From Pseudobutyrivibrio sp. MD2005 (GTDB taxonomy: Bacteria; Bacillota; Clostridia; Lachnospirales; Lachnospiraceae), in NCBI RefSeq assembly GCF_000621865.1, contig NZ_KK211361.1:1-40891 (forward strand): a stretch of DNA of 40,891 nucleotides, given 5' to 3'. A model generated the notes under the pieces. The model was not told where the DNA came from, made no database searches, and was given only the letters and a program-made list of their open reading frames with translations. Of this stretch, positions 40,117 through 40,891 are shown piece by piece (the stretch's first letter is position 1; every line of letters begins with the position of its first letter). The translations under genes and the position numbers were made by a program.

Positions 40117-40350
40117 AAAATAGCGGGTGTCTTACCCGCTTTTTGGTGGACCCGGGTCTTTCGACCAGCCCAGAAAATAGACCAGTTAGTGTACTGGCCT
40201 AGTAAACCTCTTTTAAATATCAAAAGGACCCTGATTTCTCAGAGCCCTCTGCGTTCTAAAAGATATTTGGCTACCGTCGCCTCTGTAGCATCTCTTTTGA
40301 CCCATAGGGTGTGTGGTTGCAACGAAATTTACCACCTCAAATATCTCTTA
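40117..40350 (-). ncRNA. Structured RNA candidate (family D), copy 2
   Basis: Shares the 5' block (40316-40337) and the 3' block (40122-40171) with copy 1 and is about 90 bases longer in between. Minus-strand stems are GCTAC/GTAGC, CTCTGA-GAAA-TCAGGG, GGCCAGT/ACTGGTC, CTGGTC-GAAA-GACCCGG and the terminator AGCGGG/CCCGCT plus TTTT. AAGAGATATTTG can pair with CAAATATCTTTT, or the latter with TTTTGATATTT, giving two alternative folds. Next on this strand come repeat C2 and the SAP/DUF6434 gene. Confidence 0.6.
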
Positions 40351-40437
40351 TTTGTATGAATATTGTATCAAGCTTTTTCACTAGATTCAATCTTCTATAT
40401 AAAATCACATTGGCATTCTTGAAATGAAAGTTAAATT

Positions 40438-40620
40438 CTAAGCATTTCCTGAATCAAGCATTTCAATCAGTCTATTAGCTGGTCCTGTGGGATGTATTCT
40501 ACCAAGCTCCCATGCTTCGACAGTTTTCTTTAAAACTCCCAAATAATTAGCAAATACTGTCTGAGTCATACCAGCATTATTGCGTACACGCTTTATATCA
40601 TCGTTTGAATTTTTTTATAA
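40438..40620 (-). pseudogene. XRE antitoxin fragment (HigA-like), N-terminus missing
   Basis: The minus strand reads NSNDDIKRVRNNAGMTQTVF, then ANYLGVLKKTVEAWELGRIH, PTGPANRLIEMLDSGNA and a stop. It is clearly related to the antitoxin at 4968-5303. The N-terminal half is absent; upstream the DNA belongs to a yhcG fragment in another frame. The two fragments seem fused by deletion. Confidence 0.75.
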
Positions 40621-40724
40621 GCTTCCTTTGCATACCACTCACGAATCTCCTTATCATCAACCTGTAATAAACGCTCGTAGTGTGACCATGACAGTAAATG
40701 TGCCGACGGTGTCGGCACATTCTC
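40598..40724 (-). pseudogene. yhcG/DUF1016 fragment
   Basis: The minus strand reads ENVPTPSAHLLSWSHYERLL, then QVDDKEIREWYAKEAYKKIQ, followed by a stop. This is the middle of the DUF1016 N-terminal domain, like LTWSHYERLLQV in the gene at 38040. Just before the SWSHYERLL part lies a perfect DNA palindrome, ATGTGCCGAC-GGT-GTCGGCACAT (40698-40720). Both ends of the gene are missing. Confidence 0.75.
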
Positions 40725-40732
40725 CTTAAAGT

Positions 40733-40762
40733 AAAAAAGCCAAGCTCAACGCTCGGCTTGGT
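40733..40762 (-). terminator. Rho-independent terminator
   Basis: On the minus strand CCAAGC-CGAGCGTTGA-GCTTGG is followed by CTTTTTT. Its gene would lie beyond the window or is lost. Nothing else is seen in 40763-40877. Confidence 0.7.
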
Positions 40763-40877
40763 CCCAAGTGTTATTCGCACCTGGCAACTCTGTTAAGTTA
40801 ATTGTAACAAATATAATCTCATTTTCAAGTATAGATATCTTGCCTTATAAAGTTCATATAAGATAATTAACCAATAA

Positions 40878-40891
40878 TTCACTGACGCCCC
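40878..40891 (+). repeat. Edge copy of the TTCACTGACGCCCC motif
   Basis: The window ends within a motif also present at about 37500, so a further repeat copy probably begins here. Confidence 0.4.

Overview
The window is low-GC Firmicutes DNA. The gene families (ESX-like small helical proteins, WYL regulators, zinc-ribbon proteins, hcp with a Crp/Fnr regulator, PF06541 membrane protein) and the strong AGGAGG-type ribosome sites suggest a gut or rumen Lachnospiraceae, perhaps Butyrivibrio or Pseudobutyrivibrio. This placement is inference from protein character, not a search. Almost every gene is on the minus strand. No tRNA, rRNA or CRISPR array was seen.

Region 1 (1-4543): a small acidic protein on the plus strand with an apparent ATT start, then a minus-strand operon of a large lipoprotein and two membrane-anchored DUF4230 proteins. 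Region 2 (4646-10486): a truncated zinc-ribbon gene copy, an orphan HigA-type antitoxin beside a broken toxin, a 390-bp hairpin repeat, the intact Gly/Ala-rich zinc-ribbon protein, an unknown 401-residue protein, a WYL regulator and a YccF protein.

Region 3 (10543-21602) is the main candidate system, a non-standard type VII (ESX-like) cluster. Read on the minus strand it runs: WYL regulator, small membrane peptide, FtsK/SpoIIIE ATPase without obvious membrane segments, three or four small helical proteins with W-x-D in place of W-x-G, a coiled-coil toxin with a C-terminal HNH/Endo VII-type nuclease, a DUF6985-like likely immunity protein, a one-pass membrane protein with five PASTA-like repeats, and a soluble zinc-ribbon protein with two more of these repeats. 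Six genes overlap or abut, which suggests translational coupling. No EssA, EssB or EsaA homologue is recognisable.

Region 4 (21645-28466) is rich in repeats and remnants: broken genes, two copies of a three-hairpin repeat, a structured RNA candidate, a PF06541 membrane protein, a lipoprotein MTA/SAH nucleosidase, a ParE/RelE-antitoxin pair between identical 36-bp repeats, and a MATE transporter behind a structured leader. Region 5 (28500-32000) is a compact nitrosative-stress regulon: hcp, an HcpR-like regulator and a hemerythrin/PAS (DUF438) protein, with the same 14-bp palindrome at identical spacing in two promoters.

Region 6 (32053-40891) holds a secreted nuclease gene and a SAP/DUF6434 gene, each cut by one in-frame TAA, two MazG-type pyrophosphohydrolases behind an unlisted small gene, a lipoprotein, an NAD(P)H oxidoreductase, a GNAT acetyltransferase, and a YhcG-type nuclease whose coding sequence contains perfect palindromes. 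Further repeat copies and a second copy of the RNA candidate follow. Across the window, REP-like GTAATGGGGGCAGGCACC ends lie at gene breaks and bracket both toxin-antitoxin loci together with the four-hairpin repeat. This suggests a recurrent REP / toxin-antitoxin / hairpin composite unit.
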